Below, in pieces: positions 1-7,772 of a stretch of DNA of 64,000 bases; within the stretch, counting starts at the first letter, position 1, and each line of letters starts with the position of its first letter. Under the pieces are notes generated by a model. That model was given only the letters and a program-made list of their open reading frames with translations. It was not told the DNA's origin and did no database searches. Source of the DNA: Amorphus coralli DSM 19760 (lineage in GTDB: Bacteria > Pseudomonadota > Alphaproteobacteria > Rhizobiales > Amorphaceae); the NCBI RefSeq assembly GCF_000374525.1, contig NZ_KB894572.1, positions 124,001 to 188,000 of the forward strand, read 5' to 3'. Made by a program: the position numbers and the translations under genes.

Positions 1-1252
1 ACTTCAGGGCATCGTGCGCGATGCCGGCGGCTTCGACCGCGCGATCCAGGGTGCTCAGAAGGTCTGGGTCGCTGAACTGGCGCGCTGACATGTTGATGGA
101 CAAGCGTGGGGTTTCCACCAGCGAGCGACCCATCTCGGCGGCTTGCCGGCACGCCGTCTCGAGGATCCACTGCCCGAGCGGAATGATCAGCCCTGCCCCT
201 TCGGCGAGCGGAATGAAGGAGTTCGGCGGGATCAGCCCACGTTCGGGGTGGCGCCAGCGGATCAGGGCCTCGGCGCTCACCACCCGCCGGCGGTCGAACT
301 CCACGATCGGTTGATAATGGAGCTCGAACTGTCCGGTCTCGATGGCCGTCCGGATCTCCTGATCCATCTCGAACAGGCGCCGTGCCGACCGCTGCGATTC
401 CGCCGAGTAGAACAGGACGTTCGATTCGGCGTCCGGCTCGGCGTTCTTCGTCGCCGTCATGGCGGCCGACATCAGGGCATCGGCCCGTGCCCCGTCTTCG
501 GGCGGCCGGGCCACACCCAACAGGAGCCTGGGGTAAAAGGCGTAGTCGCCGGACGTGAGGGGACGGCTCAGGCGCTCCGACAGGGCGGAAAGGGCGTCCT
601 CAAGATCGCTGCGCTCTTGCAGCGGCATCGAGAACTTGATGATGCCCGGCGCCACGCGGCCCACCTCGAGGACCGACGGCTCGTCCCGGAGGCGCTCGAC
701 GAACGCCGCCAGCAACTCCCTCCCGGTCGGCACATCGAAGAAATAGTCGATCTCCGACCGGTTCTGCACGAGCAGGCAAACCACGGCGATGCGTTTCCGC
801 GCCGCCAGCTGGTCGTCGATGAGCTGGCGCAGGCGGTTGCGATTGGGCAGGCCCGATTCGGCGTCGAGATCGGTCAGCTTCCGGACCAGCTCGTCCAGTT
901 CCCGGATGGTGCTGTCGGTATCGCGCATCAGCGTGCCGGCCTCGTCGTCGAAATCGAGGGGCAGTACCGGCAGCCGACCACTCTGCCGATAATCGCGCAG
1001 GGCGCGCGAGGCCGCCAGGATTGGGGCCAGCAGGTCGTAGAGTACGAGCAGGGTACAGGCCGTGCCGATCAGCGTCGCCGCCAGCAGGACCGCGAGAATC
1101 AGCAGGACCGTCCCCCAGTCCGCAAGGGAAAAGACCAGGGCCACCGCAACCACGCTGATCAGCGGGAGATGGATGCCGAGAAAGGTGACCAAAAGAATCT
1201 TGGCGGGATAGTTCAGGCCGCGAACGCGGGAGAGTGAGCTATAGAAACGCAT
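1..1252 (-). CDS. Membrane protein with degenerate GGDEF and EAL domains (3' end outside window)
   Basis: The frame opens at an ATG at 1252 and runs off the left edge, so about 417 residues are visible. Two hydrophobic segments lie near residues 18-40 and 46-72. They are followed by a GGDEF-type fold that begins with a DxxSGLPNR-like stretch but has VAPGII where the GGDEF signature should be. It should therefore lack diguanylate cyclase activity. An EAL domain follows with EALIRW (E328) and is still open at the edge. In this family EAL domains hydrolyse cyclic di-GMP, often with the dead GGDEF domain acting as a regulatory module. The C-terminal catalytic residues cannot be checked here. It lies 160 bp downstream of a second EAL gene on the same strand, suggesting a shared signalling locus. 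Confidence 0.85.
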   Translation of the reverse strand, partial: MRFYSSLSRVRGLNYPAKILLVTFLGIHLPLISVVAVALVFSLADWGTVLLILAVLLAATLIGTACTLLVLYDLLAPILAASRALRDYRQSGRLPVLPLDFDDEAGTLMRDTDSTIRELDELVRKLTDLDAESGLPNRNRLRQLIDDQLAARKRIAVVCLLVQNRSEIDYFFDVPTGRELLAAFVERLRDEPSVLEVGRVAPGIIKFSMPLQERSDLEDALSALSERLSRPLTSGDYAFYPRLLLGVARPPEDGARADALMSAAMTATKNAEPDAESNVLFYSAESQRSARRLFEMDQEIRTAIETGQFELHYQPIVEFDRRRVVSAEALIRWRHPERGLIPPNSFIPLAEGAGLIIPLGQWILETACRQAAEMGRSLVETPRLSINMSARQFSDPDLLSTLDRAVEAAGIAHDALK

Positions 1253-1412
1253 GGTGACTTTGCGGATATCGAAAAATCTTGCGTCGACTTACACCAGCCT
1301 ATCGTGCGCCCAATGGAATGCCAGAGCCGAGTCTGGGGAGCGCGCGGGGATTGTTTTCCGTAGTCGGGGTGGCTTGCGCGAACCTGCGGGTCGGTCTCGG
1401 CCGTCGACCGTT

Positions 1413-3002
1413 TCAGGCGCCCGGCCCAGGATCGGGCCGGATGGTCGCCGCTGTCGCGAAGCGCTCCCGGAAAACGTGCGCCTCGACCGCCTTGCTGTAG
1501 AGCCATCCCTGCGCCGAAAGGCCCGGCTGCATCGACCTCAGCAAGACTGCCTGGGTTTCCGTCTCCACGCCTTCGCAGATCAGCTCGACGTCCAGCGCGG
1601 AGGCAAGCGCCAGCACCTGCTTCACGACTTCGCAGCCGATCGTGCTTTCACCAAGTCCCTGAACAAACATCTTGTCGATCTTGATCCCGGTGATCGGCAA
1701 TTCCTGGAGATAGGCGAGGCTTGAATAGCCGGTTCCGAAGTCGTCGATCAGGATCTGGAAACCGGCGCTGCGGTACTTTGCCAATGCTTCGGCCAGCACA
1801 TCGTGATCCGCGGTCTGCCGCTCGGTCAGTTCCAGGGCGATCCTGTGGCGATCGATGCCGTGGGCCCCAGCCTCCGCCTCGATGAAGGGAAGGAACTCGG
1901 GATCCAGGAAATCCGGTACCGACAGGTTGATGCTCAGATAGAAATCGTCGTGCCGCAGATAGTCGCGCATGTCGCGCAAGGACCGGCGCGCGACGGAACG
2001 GCTGATGAGGCCGATCAGGCCCAGATTTTCCGCCGCCGCAATGAACCGTTGTGGCGAGATCCACTGGCCGTCGACGTCGACGAGCCGGACGAGGGCCTCC
2101 GCGCCCCGGAGGGTGCCGTCATCCAGGCTGACGATCGGTTGGTAGACGACAACCAGCCGGTCTTCCCGGATAACCTTGGACAGTTGCTGCCGCATCGGAA
2201 GCTGCTTGTACAGCAGGAAGAGGAGGGTCAGACCGAGCAATCCGCCGCCCAGCACGCCCGCCAGCCCGGTTGCAGCAAAGCCGAGCGGATCGGCAAGGAC
2301 AGGGTTCGGCATCCGGAAGCGCCCGACAACGCACACATCGTACCCGTCGCTGCACAAACGGACGTGTCGAGCCCGGTTCGGAAGGTACCAAGCGGACGTT
2401 TCGGCGGCTTCACCGGCGAGCCCGTCGGTGTCGCCGATCTCGCGCTGCACGCGCGTCCGGGCCCGGTCCTCGATGACAAATCCGATTCCCGGCTCCAGAT
2501 TTTCGTAGTTCTGGAAGATCCAGGGCGAGATGACCACGATGCTGGTGCCGAGCGCGGCAAGATTGACGGGCTCTTCCAGCGGTACGAGGCCGACCTTGTT
2601 CCACCAGAGTGAGGACCCGTGGGCACGCCCGACGGCGTCGGCTTGCGGCAGAAGCGGGGGAGAGTCCAGGATGCCCCAGAGGGCGGTGCAGGCCAGCTTG
2701 TCGTTGATGATCCTGCCGACATCGGCGAGATACATGGTGTCGTGGGCAATCTGACGGAGCTCGTGGAGGTCGGGATCGCTGCAAGCAGGATGTTGCGACT
2801 GGTTCAGCCGCTCGAACACGGCAATGTTGCTCGCGGCGATTCCTTCCGCGCGGGAGAAGACGGCGTCCGTTTCCCAGCGGATCCGCTCGTCGGCGGCAAG
2901 CTGCATCAGCAGATAATAGGCGGACGCGCTCACCAGACCGCCGAGCAGAGCGATCGCGACGACGCCTGCAATCTGGCGCCAAGTGTGGTTGAGGCGTTTC
3001 AT
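1413..3002 (-). CDS. CSS-motif EAL cyclic-di-GMP phosphodiesterase
   Basis: This is a 529-residue inner-membrane protein. A membrane segment at about 12-33 precedes a periplasmic domain (35-230) whose paired cysteines, including a CTALWG stretch, fit the CSS-motif sensor family. A second membrane segment lies at 238-262 and an EAL domain at about 275-515. The EAL domain keeps E302 of EALVRL, INLS, ELTE, DDFGTGYSSL, KIDKMF, EGVET and QGWLYS, so it should be an active phosphodiesterase producing pGpG. In related CSS-EAL proteins a periplasmic disulfide controls activity; that is family knowledge, not seen here. The start has only a weak ribosome-binding site. It is transcribed away from the cobalamin cluster. 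Confidence 0.9.
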   Translation of the reverse strand: MKRLNHTWRQIAGVVAIALLGGLVSASAYYLLMQLAADERIRWETDAVFSRAEGIAASNIAVFERLNQSQHPACSDPDLHELRQIAHDTMYLADVGRIINDKLACTALWGILDSPPLLPQADAVGRAHGSSLWWNKVGLVPLEEPVNLAALGTSIVVISPWIFQNYENLEPGIGFVIEDRARTRVQREIGDTDGLAGEAAETSAWYLPNRARHVRLCSDGYDVCVVGRFRMPNPVLADPLGFAATGLAGVLGGGLLGLTLLFLLYKQLPMRQQLSKVIREDRLVVVYQPIVSLDDGTLRGAEALVRLVDVDGQWISPQRFIAAAENLGLIGLISRSVARRSLRDMRDYLRHDDFYLSINLSVPDFLDPEFLPFIEAEAGAHGIDRHRIALELTERQTADHDVLAEALAKYRSAGFQILIDDFGTGYSSLAYLQELPITGIKIDKMFVQGLGESTIGCEVVKQVLALASALDVELICEGVETETQAVLLRSMQPGLSAQGWLYSKAVEAHVFRERFATAATIRPDPGPGA

Positions 3003-3372
3003 CGCCGGTTGTTCGGCCCTGTCCCATCAGTGCTCGACGGCACCGCAGGCAGTCTGCATCCGAAAAGTCGGATCGCTGCCGCTGACTGCCTGCATAAAGC
3101 GTCAATCTTGCGTGAAGCCATCGCGACAGGGTTGGCGTCCTGATCGGCGCATTGTCCCGCAGGCCGCCCTTGTGGGCGAGGGGCGCACTCGATAGTCTCG
3201 CCGCGTTAGACCTGCAGCGTTCCCCAAGGAACTGAAAGCGATTGCGGTGCGGCCGACCCAATTCGGGGGCCTACGCCGTGGCTGCCGATGACGAGTGTGA
3301 CGGACCACGCCTCCCCGTGGCGCCGCCCATCCTTGATCGGATCGTTGCCCCGCATTCGACAAGGAGACACCG
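3003..3372. other. Divergent intergenic region upstream of the HupE-type gene
   Basis: These 370 bp separate the minus-strand EAL gene from the plus-strand HupE-type gene and must contain both promoters. No convincing gene is visible. Around 3219-3300 short pieces resemble parts of a cobalamin riboswitch (GCGGTGCGG, GTGGCTGCC and TGTGACGG in that order), but GCCACTG and the B12 box were not found, so no riboswitch is called. Confidence 0.4.
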
Positions 3373-3960
3373 ATGGCCGCTCGCGCCCTCATCGCACTCG
3401 CTACGCTTCTCGCCGCTGCCGCTCCCGCCCTCGCACACACGGGCGCCGGTCCGGCATCCGGCTTCGCGGCCGGCTTCGCCCATCCCATGGGTGGCCTCGA
3501 TCACATGCTGGCGATGATCGCCGTCGGCCTGTTGGGCGCCTCTCTCGGGGGACGCTGGATGTGGGCCCTGCCGGCAGCCTTCCTCGGGGTGATGGTCGTG
3601 GGCGGCATTGCCGGCCTGGCGGGCGCGCCGCTGCCGCTGGTCGAGCTCGGCATCAAGGGCTCGGTCGTGGTCCTCGGCCTTGCCATCGTCTTCGGCGCCA
3701 ACGTCACCGGCGTTGCGGCGGCCGCCCTCGTGGGCGTGTTCGCCCTGTTCCACGGTCACGCCCACGGCACCGAGATGCCGTCTTCCGTCGCGGCGCTGGA
3801 ATATGGCGCCGGCTTCGTGGCCGCCACCGCGCTCCTGCACGCCGCGGGTCTCGGCATCGGCCTGTCCACGGGCTTCCTCTCTGGCCGCACCGGCGTGCTG
3901 GCCCGACAGGCGGGCGGTGGTGCCATTGCCGCGCTCGGTCTCGTCGTCCTCCTGGGCTGA
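3373..3960 (+). CDS. HupE/UreJ family metal permease, probably cobalt uptake
   Basis: The 195-residue protein starts with a signal peptide ending near ALAHT and contains six to seven hydrophobic segments. It carries the family motifs HPMGGLDH near residue 37 and FHGHAHGTE near residue 127, whose histidines are thought to bind nickel or cobalt. HupE/UreJ proteins are secondary nickel or cobalt transporters. Placement as first gene of a corrin cluster, directly ahead of the cobaltochelatase, argues for cobalt here. An AAGGAGA ribosome-binding site precedes the ATG. A strong hairpin separates it from cbiX and could uncouple expression of the two. Confidence 0.88.
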   Translation: MAARALIALATLLAAAAPALAHTGAGPASGFAAGFAHPMGGLDHMLAMIAVGLLGASLGGRWMWALPAAFLGVMVVGGIAGLAGAPLPLVELGIKGSVVVLGLAIVFGANVTGVAAAALVGVFALFHGHAHGTEMPSSVAALEYGAGFVAATALLHAAGLGIGLSTGFLSGRTGVLARQAGGGAIAALGLVVLLG

Positions 3961-3980
3961 CAGGCCGCTCGCGAACGTAT

Positions 3981-4006
3981 CGCCGGGCCGGCCTACCGGC
4001 CCGGCG
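3981..4006 (+). terminator. Perfect 11-bp hairpin between the permease gene and cbiX
   Basis: CGCCGGGCCGG and CCGGCCCGGCG form a perfect 11-bp stem with a CCTA loop, 20 bp after the permease stop. The sequence downstream (TCTCTGATTTTG) is moderately T-rich. This looks like a leaky terminator or attenuator inside the operon, lowering cbiX and downstream expression relative to the permease. Confidence 0.6.
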
Positions 4007-4031
4007 GTCTCTGATTTTGAAAGGTATTCCG

Positions 4032-5219
4032 ATGACCGGCTCCGACGCGCAGGCGCTCGGCGTTATGATCTGTGGTCACGGCTCGCGCTCCGGGCCGGCC
4101 GTTGCCGAGTTCGCCAACGTCGCGCAGGCACTGACAACGCGCTTTCCCGACTGGCCGGTGGAATACGGCTACCTGGAGTTCGCCAATCCCGTGATCCGTG
4201 ACGGTCTCGACCGTCTGCGCGAGAAGGGTGCCTCGCGTATCCTGGCGGTGCCGGGCATGCTGTTTGCCGCCGGTCACGCCAAGAACGACATCCCGTCGGT
4301 GCTGAACACCTATTCCGCGGCGAACGGGATCCGCATCGACTACGGCCGCGAGCTCGGCATCGATCCGAAGATGATCCGCGCCGCCGGCGATCGCATCCGC
4401 GCCGCCCTGGAAGAGGCGGACCGCGTGCACGGGCCGCGGCCGGTTCACGAGACCTGTCTGGTCGTGGTGGGCCGCGGCGCTTCCGACCCGGATGCAAACT
4501 CCAACGTGTCCAAGATCGCCCGCCTCCTGTGGGAAGGGTTCGGCTTCGGCTGGGCCGAGGTGGCCTATTCCGGCGTGACCTTCCCGCTGGTCGAGCCGGG
4601 CCTGGAGCACGTCGCGAAGCTCGGCTTCAAGCGCGTGATCGTGTTCCCCTACTTCCTGTTCACAGGGATCCTGGTCGATCGCATTTACGGCTTCACCGAC
4701 GCCGTTGCTGCGCGCCATCCCGGAATCGAGTGGGTCAAGGCACCCTATCTCAACGATCATCCGCTGGTGGTGGACACGCTGGCGGAACGGGTGCGCGAAA
4801 TCCTTCAGGGCCAGAATTTGATGAACTGCGCCCTGTGCAAGTACCGCGAGGCGGTTCTCGGTTTCGAGGCGGAGGTCGGGCTGCCGCAGGAGAGCCATCA
4901 CCACCACGTGGAGGGCATGGGCGCCTCCGCGCCGGGATCGTCGGTGGCCGACTGCGCCCTGTGCGACACGTTCTGCACCGGCGAATGCCGGCTGGCGGAG
5001 GGCGGCCACGACCATCACTATCACGACCACGCGCATGGCCACGATCATGCGCATGGCCACCACCACGGCCATTCCCACGATCATGGCCACGGGCATGGGC
5101 ATCATCACGGGCATGACCATGCCCATGACGACCACCACCATCATCCCTATCCGCACGCCGATCATCCGCTCGGACCGGTGAGCGTGTTGTCGCGCCGCAA
5201 GGCCGGCCCGGACACGTGA
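4032..5219 (+). CDS. cbiX: Sirohydrochlorin cobaltochelatase CbiX with Fe-S motifs and histidine-rich tail
   Basis: The 395-residue protein inserts cobalt into sirohydrochlorin, the committing step of cobalt-early cobalamin synthesis. Two tandem chelatase-type halves are visible: the CGHGSRSG motif near residue 14 opens the first and VVGRGASDPDANSN near residue 147 the second. The C-terminal part has an MxCxxC motif at 264-269, as in long CbiX proteins with a redox cluster, and a second cysteine group (C308, C311, C315, C319). A very histidine-rich tail (about 327-380), mostly His, Asp and Gly, probably binds or stores metal. The ATG at 4032 follows AAAGGTATTCCG. An in-frame extension upstream across the permease gene is a shadow. 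The stop overlaps the GTG of cobH. Confidence 0.95.
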   Translation: MTGSDAQALGVMICGHGSRSGPAVAEFANVAQALTTRFPDWPVEYGYLEFANPVIRDGLDRLREKGASRILAVPGMLFAAGHAKNDIPSVLNTYSAANGIRIDYGRELGIDPKMIRAAGDRIRAALEEADRVHGPRPVHETCLVVVGRGASDPDANSNVSKIARLLWEGFGFGWAEVAYSGVTFPLVEPGLEHVAKLGFKRVIVFPYFLFTGILVDRIYGFTDAVAARHPGIEWVKAPYLNDHPLVVDTLAERVREILQGQNLMNCALCKYREAVLGFEAEVGLPQESHHHHVEGMGASAPGSSVADCALCDTFCTGECRLAEGGHDHHYHDHAHGHDHAHGHHHGHSHDHGHGHGHHHGHDHAHDDHHHHPYPHADHPLGPVSVLSRRKAGPDT

Positions 5220-5866
5220 CGCGCGGCCAAGCCCGGTTCGACTATCTCCGCGATCCCGCGGCGATCTACCGGCGCTCCTTCGAAATGGTCGACGAGGCCT
5301 GCGATCTGGACGGCCTGGCCGCCGGCGAACGGGCCATTGCGACGCGGGTCGTGCATTCGTGCGGCATGCCGGAGGTGGTCGCCGACCTGCGCTTCGGCGG
5401 CGACCTGGCCGGGGCGGCACGTCGGGCCGTGGCGGACGGGCGGGCGATCGTGGTCGACAGCAGGATGACCGCCAACGCCATTCATTCCACCGCCCTGCCA
5501 GAGGGCGCGCAGGTCGTCTGCGGCCTGGATCTTCCCGGCGTGGAGGAAGAGGCGAGGCGGCTGGACACCACCCGGTCGGCGGCCGGAATCGTCTTGTCCC
5601 GGAAGGCGCTGCACGGCGGCGTGGCCCTCATCGGCAATGCCCCGACAGCCCTCTTCGCCCTTCTGGAGCTGATGCTCGACGAAGGCGTGCGCCCGGCCGC
5701 GATCCTCGGCTTTCCCGTCGGGTTCGTCGGCGCGGCGGAATCCAAAGAGGCGCTGGTCGCCCATGCCGGCGAGGTGCCGTTCGCGACGCTGCTCGGCCGG
5801 CGCGGCGGCAGCGCCATTGCCGGTGGCGCCCTCAACGGCGCCCTGTTTGCGGAGATCAAATCATGA
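5216..5866 (+). CDS. cobH: Precorrin-8X / cobalt-precorrin-8 methylmutase (CobH/CbiC)
   Basis: This 216-residue enzyme moves a methyl group from C11 to C12, yielding (cobalt-)hydrogenobyrinate/cobyrinate. The catalytic-histidine motif VVHSCGMPE lies near residue 45, and the conserved GNAPTALF and GFPVGFVGAAESK stretches follow. Length is normal for the family. It starts with GTG at 5216, overlapping the cbiX stop in GTGA, so translation is coupled; its own stop overlaps the next ATG as ATGA. Confidence 0.95.
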   Translation: MTRGQARFDYLRDPAAIYRRSFEMVDEACDLDGLAAGERAIATRVVHSCGMPEVVADLRFGGDLAGAARRAVADGRAIVVDSRMTANAIHSTALPEGAQVVCGLDLPGVEEEARRLDTTRSAAGIVLSRKALHGGVALIGNAPTALFALLELMLDEGVRPAAILGFPVGFVGAAESKEALVAHAGEVPFATLLGRRGGSAIAGGALNGALFAEIKS

Positions 5867-7068
5867 GTGCCTGGCTGACCGTCATCGGCATGCACCCCGA
5901 CGGCCGGCTCGCCGAACCCGAGCGCGCCCGAGCCGCCCTGGACGAGGCCAAGGAGGTCTACGGTGCGGCCCGCCATCTGGAGGCCGCGGGTGTGCCGGAA
6001 GAGCGGCGCCGGCCGTGGCCGACGCCCTTCTCCGATGGCCTGGATGCGCTGCTTGCCCGGCGCGACGATCCGACGGCGGTGCTGGCCACCGGCGACCCGA
6101 TGCACTTCGGCATCGGCGCAACGCTGGCGGCCCATGTGCCGGCCGACGAGATGGTGGTGCTGCCGGCGCCTTCGGCCTTTTCGCTGGCCGCGGCGCGCCT
6201 CGGTTGGCCGCTGGACCGAGTCACGTGCGTATCGCTGCATGGCCGGTCCGAGGACGCACTTCTGCGCACGATCGCGCACGGAACGCGCATCATCGCGCTG
6301 ACCAGCGGTGCGCAGACCATCGCGTCGGTCGCGCAGTTGCTGCGCAGCCGCGGCTTCGGCGCGAGCGAGCTGATCGTGCTGGAGGCGATGGGCACCGAGC
6401 GCGAGCGGATCACCGAGATCGGCCCCACCGACATCGTCGGCGGCGGCTTCGACGACCTGAACACTCTGGCGATCGTGGTGCGCGCCGAGCCGGGCGCGAC
6501 GCCGCTCGCCACGGTGCCGGGGCTTCCCGACGACGCGTTCGCCCACGACGGGCAGCTGACCAAGCGCGAGGTCCGGGCCGTCACTGTGGCCGCGCTCGGC
6601 CCCGCTCCGGGGGCTCTGTTGTGGGACCTGGGGGCCGGCTGCGGATCCGTCGCCATCGAGTGGATGCGGGCCGCGCACGGAGCGCAGGCGGTGGCCTTCG
6701 AGCGGGCGGAAGACCGGCTGGCGATGATCGAGGCCAACCGAACTGCGCTCGGCGTGCCGGGCCTGGGTGTCGCGGCGGGCGAGCTGCCGGCGACGCTGGA
6801 GGGACGGGCGGCGCCGGACGCGGTGTTCCTGGGCGGCGCGGTGTCCGATCCGGAGGTGTTCGCGCAGGCCTGGGACCGGCTCGTCTCCGGCGGTCGGATG
6901 GTGGCCAACGCGGTGACGCTTGAGGGCGACGCAGCGCTGATCGAGCGCCAGGCGAGCCACGGCGGTGATTTGGTCCGCATCGACGTGTCGGAGCAGGATG
7001 CGGTCGGCCGCTTCCGGGCGATGCGGCCGCGCATGAGCGTGCTGCAGTGGCGGGTGGTGAAGCCATGA
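5863..7068 (+). CDS. cobL: CobL/CbiET: precorrin-6Y C5,15-methyltransferase (decarboxylating)
   Basis: The 401-residue fused enzyme methylates C5 and C15 of the corrin and removes the C12 acetate carboxyl. Residues 1-205 form the CbiE-type tetrapyrrole methylase, with ATGDPMHFG near 82. Residues 215-400 form the CbiT-type Rossmann methyltransferase, with the SAM motif DLGAGCGSVAIEW near 250. It begins at the ATG overlapping the cobH stop and ends overlapping the cobI start, both by four bases. Confidence 0.95.
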   Translation: MSAWLTVIGMHPDGRLAEPERARAALDEAKEVYGAARHLEAAGVPEERRRPWPTPFSDGLDALLARRDDPTAVLATGDPMHFGIGATLAAHVPADEMVVLPAPSAFSLAAARLGWPLDRVTCVSLHGRSEDALLRTIAHGTRIIALTSGAQTIASVAQLLRSRGFGASELIVLEAMGTERERITEIGPTDIVGGGFDDLNTLAIVVRAEPGATPLATVPGLPDDAFAHDGQLTKREVRAVTVAALGPAPGALLWDLGAGCGSVAIEWMRAAHGAQAVAFERAEDRLAMIEANRTALGVPGLGVAAGELPATLEGRAAPDAVFLGGAVSDPEVFAQAWDRLVSGGRMVANAVTLEGDAALIERQASHGGDLVRIDVSEQDAVGRFRAMRPRMSVLQWRVVKP

Positions 7069-7772
7069 CCAGCGGCCGCCTTCACGTCGTCGGTGTCGGG
7101 CCCGGCGACCCGGAGCTGATCACGTTCAAGGTCGCGCGCATCATCGCGGAGGCCGACGTGGTGGCCTATCCGACCACCGAAAGCGGCGGGGCCAAGGCGC
7201 GCGAGATCGCGGCCGCCCACATCGCGCCGGACGCGCGCGAGATCGGCTTCCTGATGCCGATGAAGGTGGAGCGGGGGCCGGGCCGGGCGGCCTACGACGA
7301 GGCGGCGGAGCGGATCTCGGCGGAGCTGTCGCGGGGCAGCTCCCTGGCGCTTCTCTGCGAAGGCGACCCGATGGTGTACGGCAGCGCGATGTATCTGTTC
7401 GCCCGGCTGTCGGAGCGGTTCGAGACGGTCGTCGTCCCCGGCATCACCTCGCTGACGGCGTGTGCCGCGGAAGCCGGGCGGCCGCTCGCGGCACGCAACG
7501 AGGTGCTGAAGGTGCTGCCGGCGCCTCTCGACCCCGAGCGTCTCGCCGCCGAGCTTGCCACCTGCGATGCCGCGGCAATCGTCAAGGTCGGCCGGCACAT
7601 CGACGCCGTGCGCGGCGTTTTGCGCGCGCAGGGGCTCGAGGCGTCCTCGGTGCTGGTGGAGCGCGCGACGGCGCCGGACCAGGCGGTGACGCGGCTGGAC
7701 GCGCTGCCGGAGGGGGCGCGTCCCTATTTCTCGACGATCCTGGTCTACCGGGGAGATGAAGAATGGCGATGA
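7065..7772 (+). CDS. cobI: Precorrin-2 / cobalt-factor II C20-methyltransferase (CobI/CbiL)
   Basis: This 235-residue SAM-dependent tetrapyrrole methylase adds the C20 methyl group that is later lost on ring contraction. Family signatures are VGVGPGDPELIT at the N-terminus, LCEGDPMVYGS near 96 and VVPGITSLTACAA near 124. The ATG at 7065 was chosen because it overlaps the cobL stop (ATGA) and leaves the usual short N-terminus; an in-frame ATG 18 bp upstream lies inside cobL. Its end overlaps the following fusion gene by 10 bp. Confidence 0.94.
   Translation: MTSGRLHVVGVGPGDPELITFKVARIIAEADVVAYPTTESGGAKAREIAAAHIAPDAREIGFLMPMKVERGPGRAAYDEAAERISAELSRGSSLALLCEGDPMVYGSAMYLFARLSERFETVVVPGITSLTACAAEAGRPLAARNEVLKVLPAPLDPERLAAELATCDAAAIVKVGRHIDAVRGVLRAQGLEASSVLVERATAPDQAVTRLDALPEGARPYFSTILVYRGDEEWR

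Noticed and set aside
143-1237. A 364-codon plus-strand frame
   Set aside because: It is antisense to the GGDEF-EAL gene, which has membrane helices and the EAL motif.
3003-3372. Cobalamin riboswitch as a firm annotation
   Set aside because: GCCACTG and the B12 box were not found; only loose fragments match, so it is kept as a weak finding.
3288-4031. In-frame upstream extension of cbiX
   Set aside because: It crosses the HupE-type gene in another frame; the chelatase fold begins at the 4032 ATG.
5000-5165. CRISPR-like or tandem DNA repeat
   Set aside because: The repetition is the codon pattern of the CbiX histidine tail, in frame and irregular in period.
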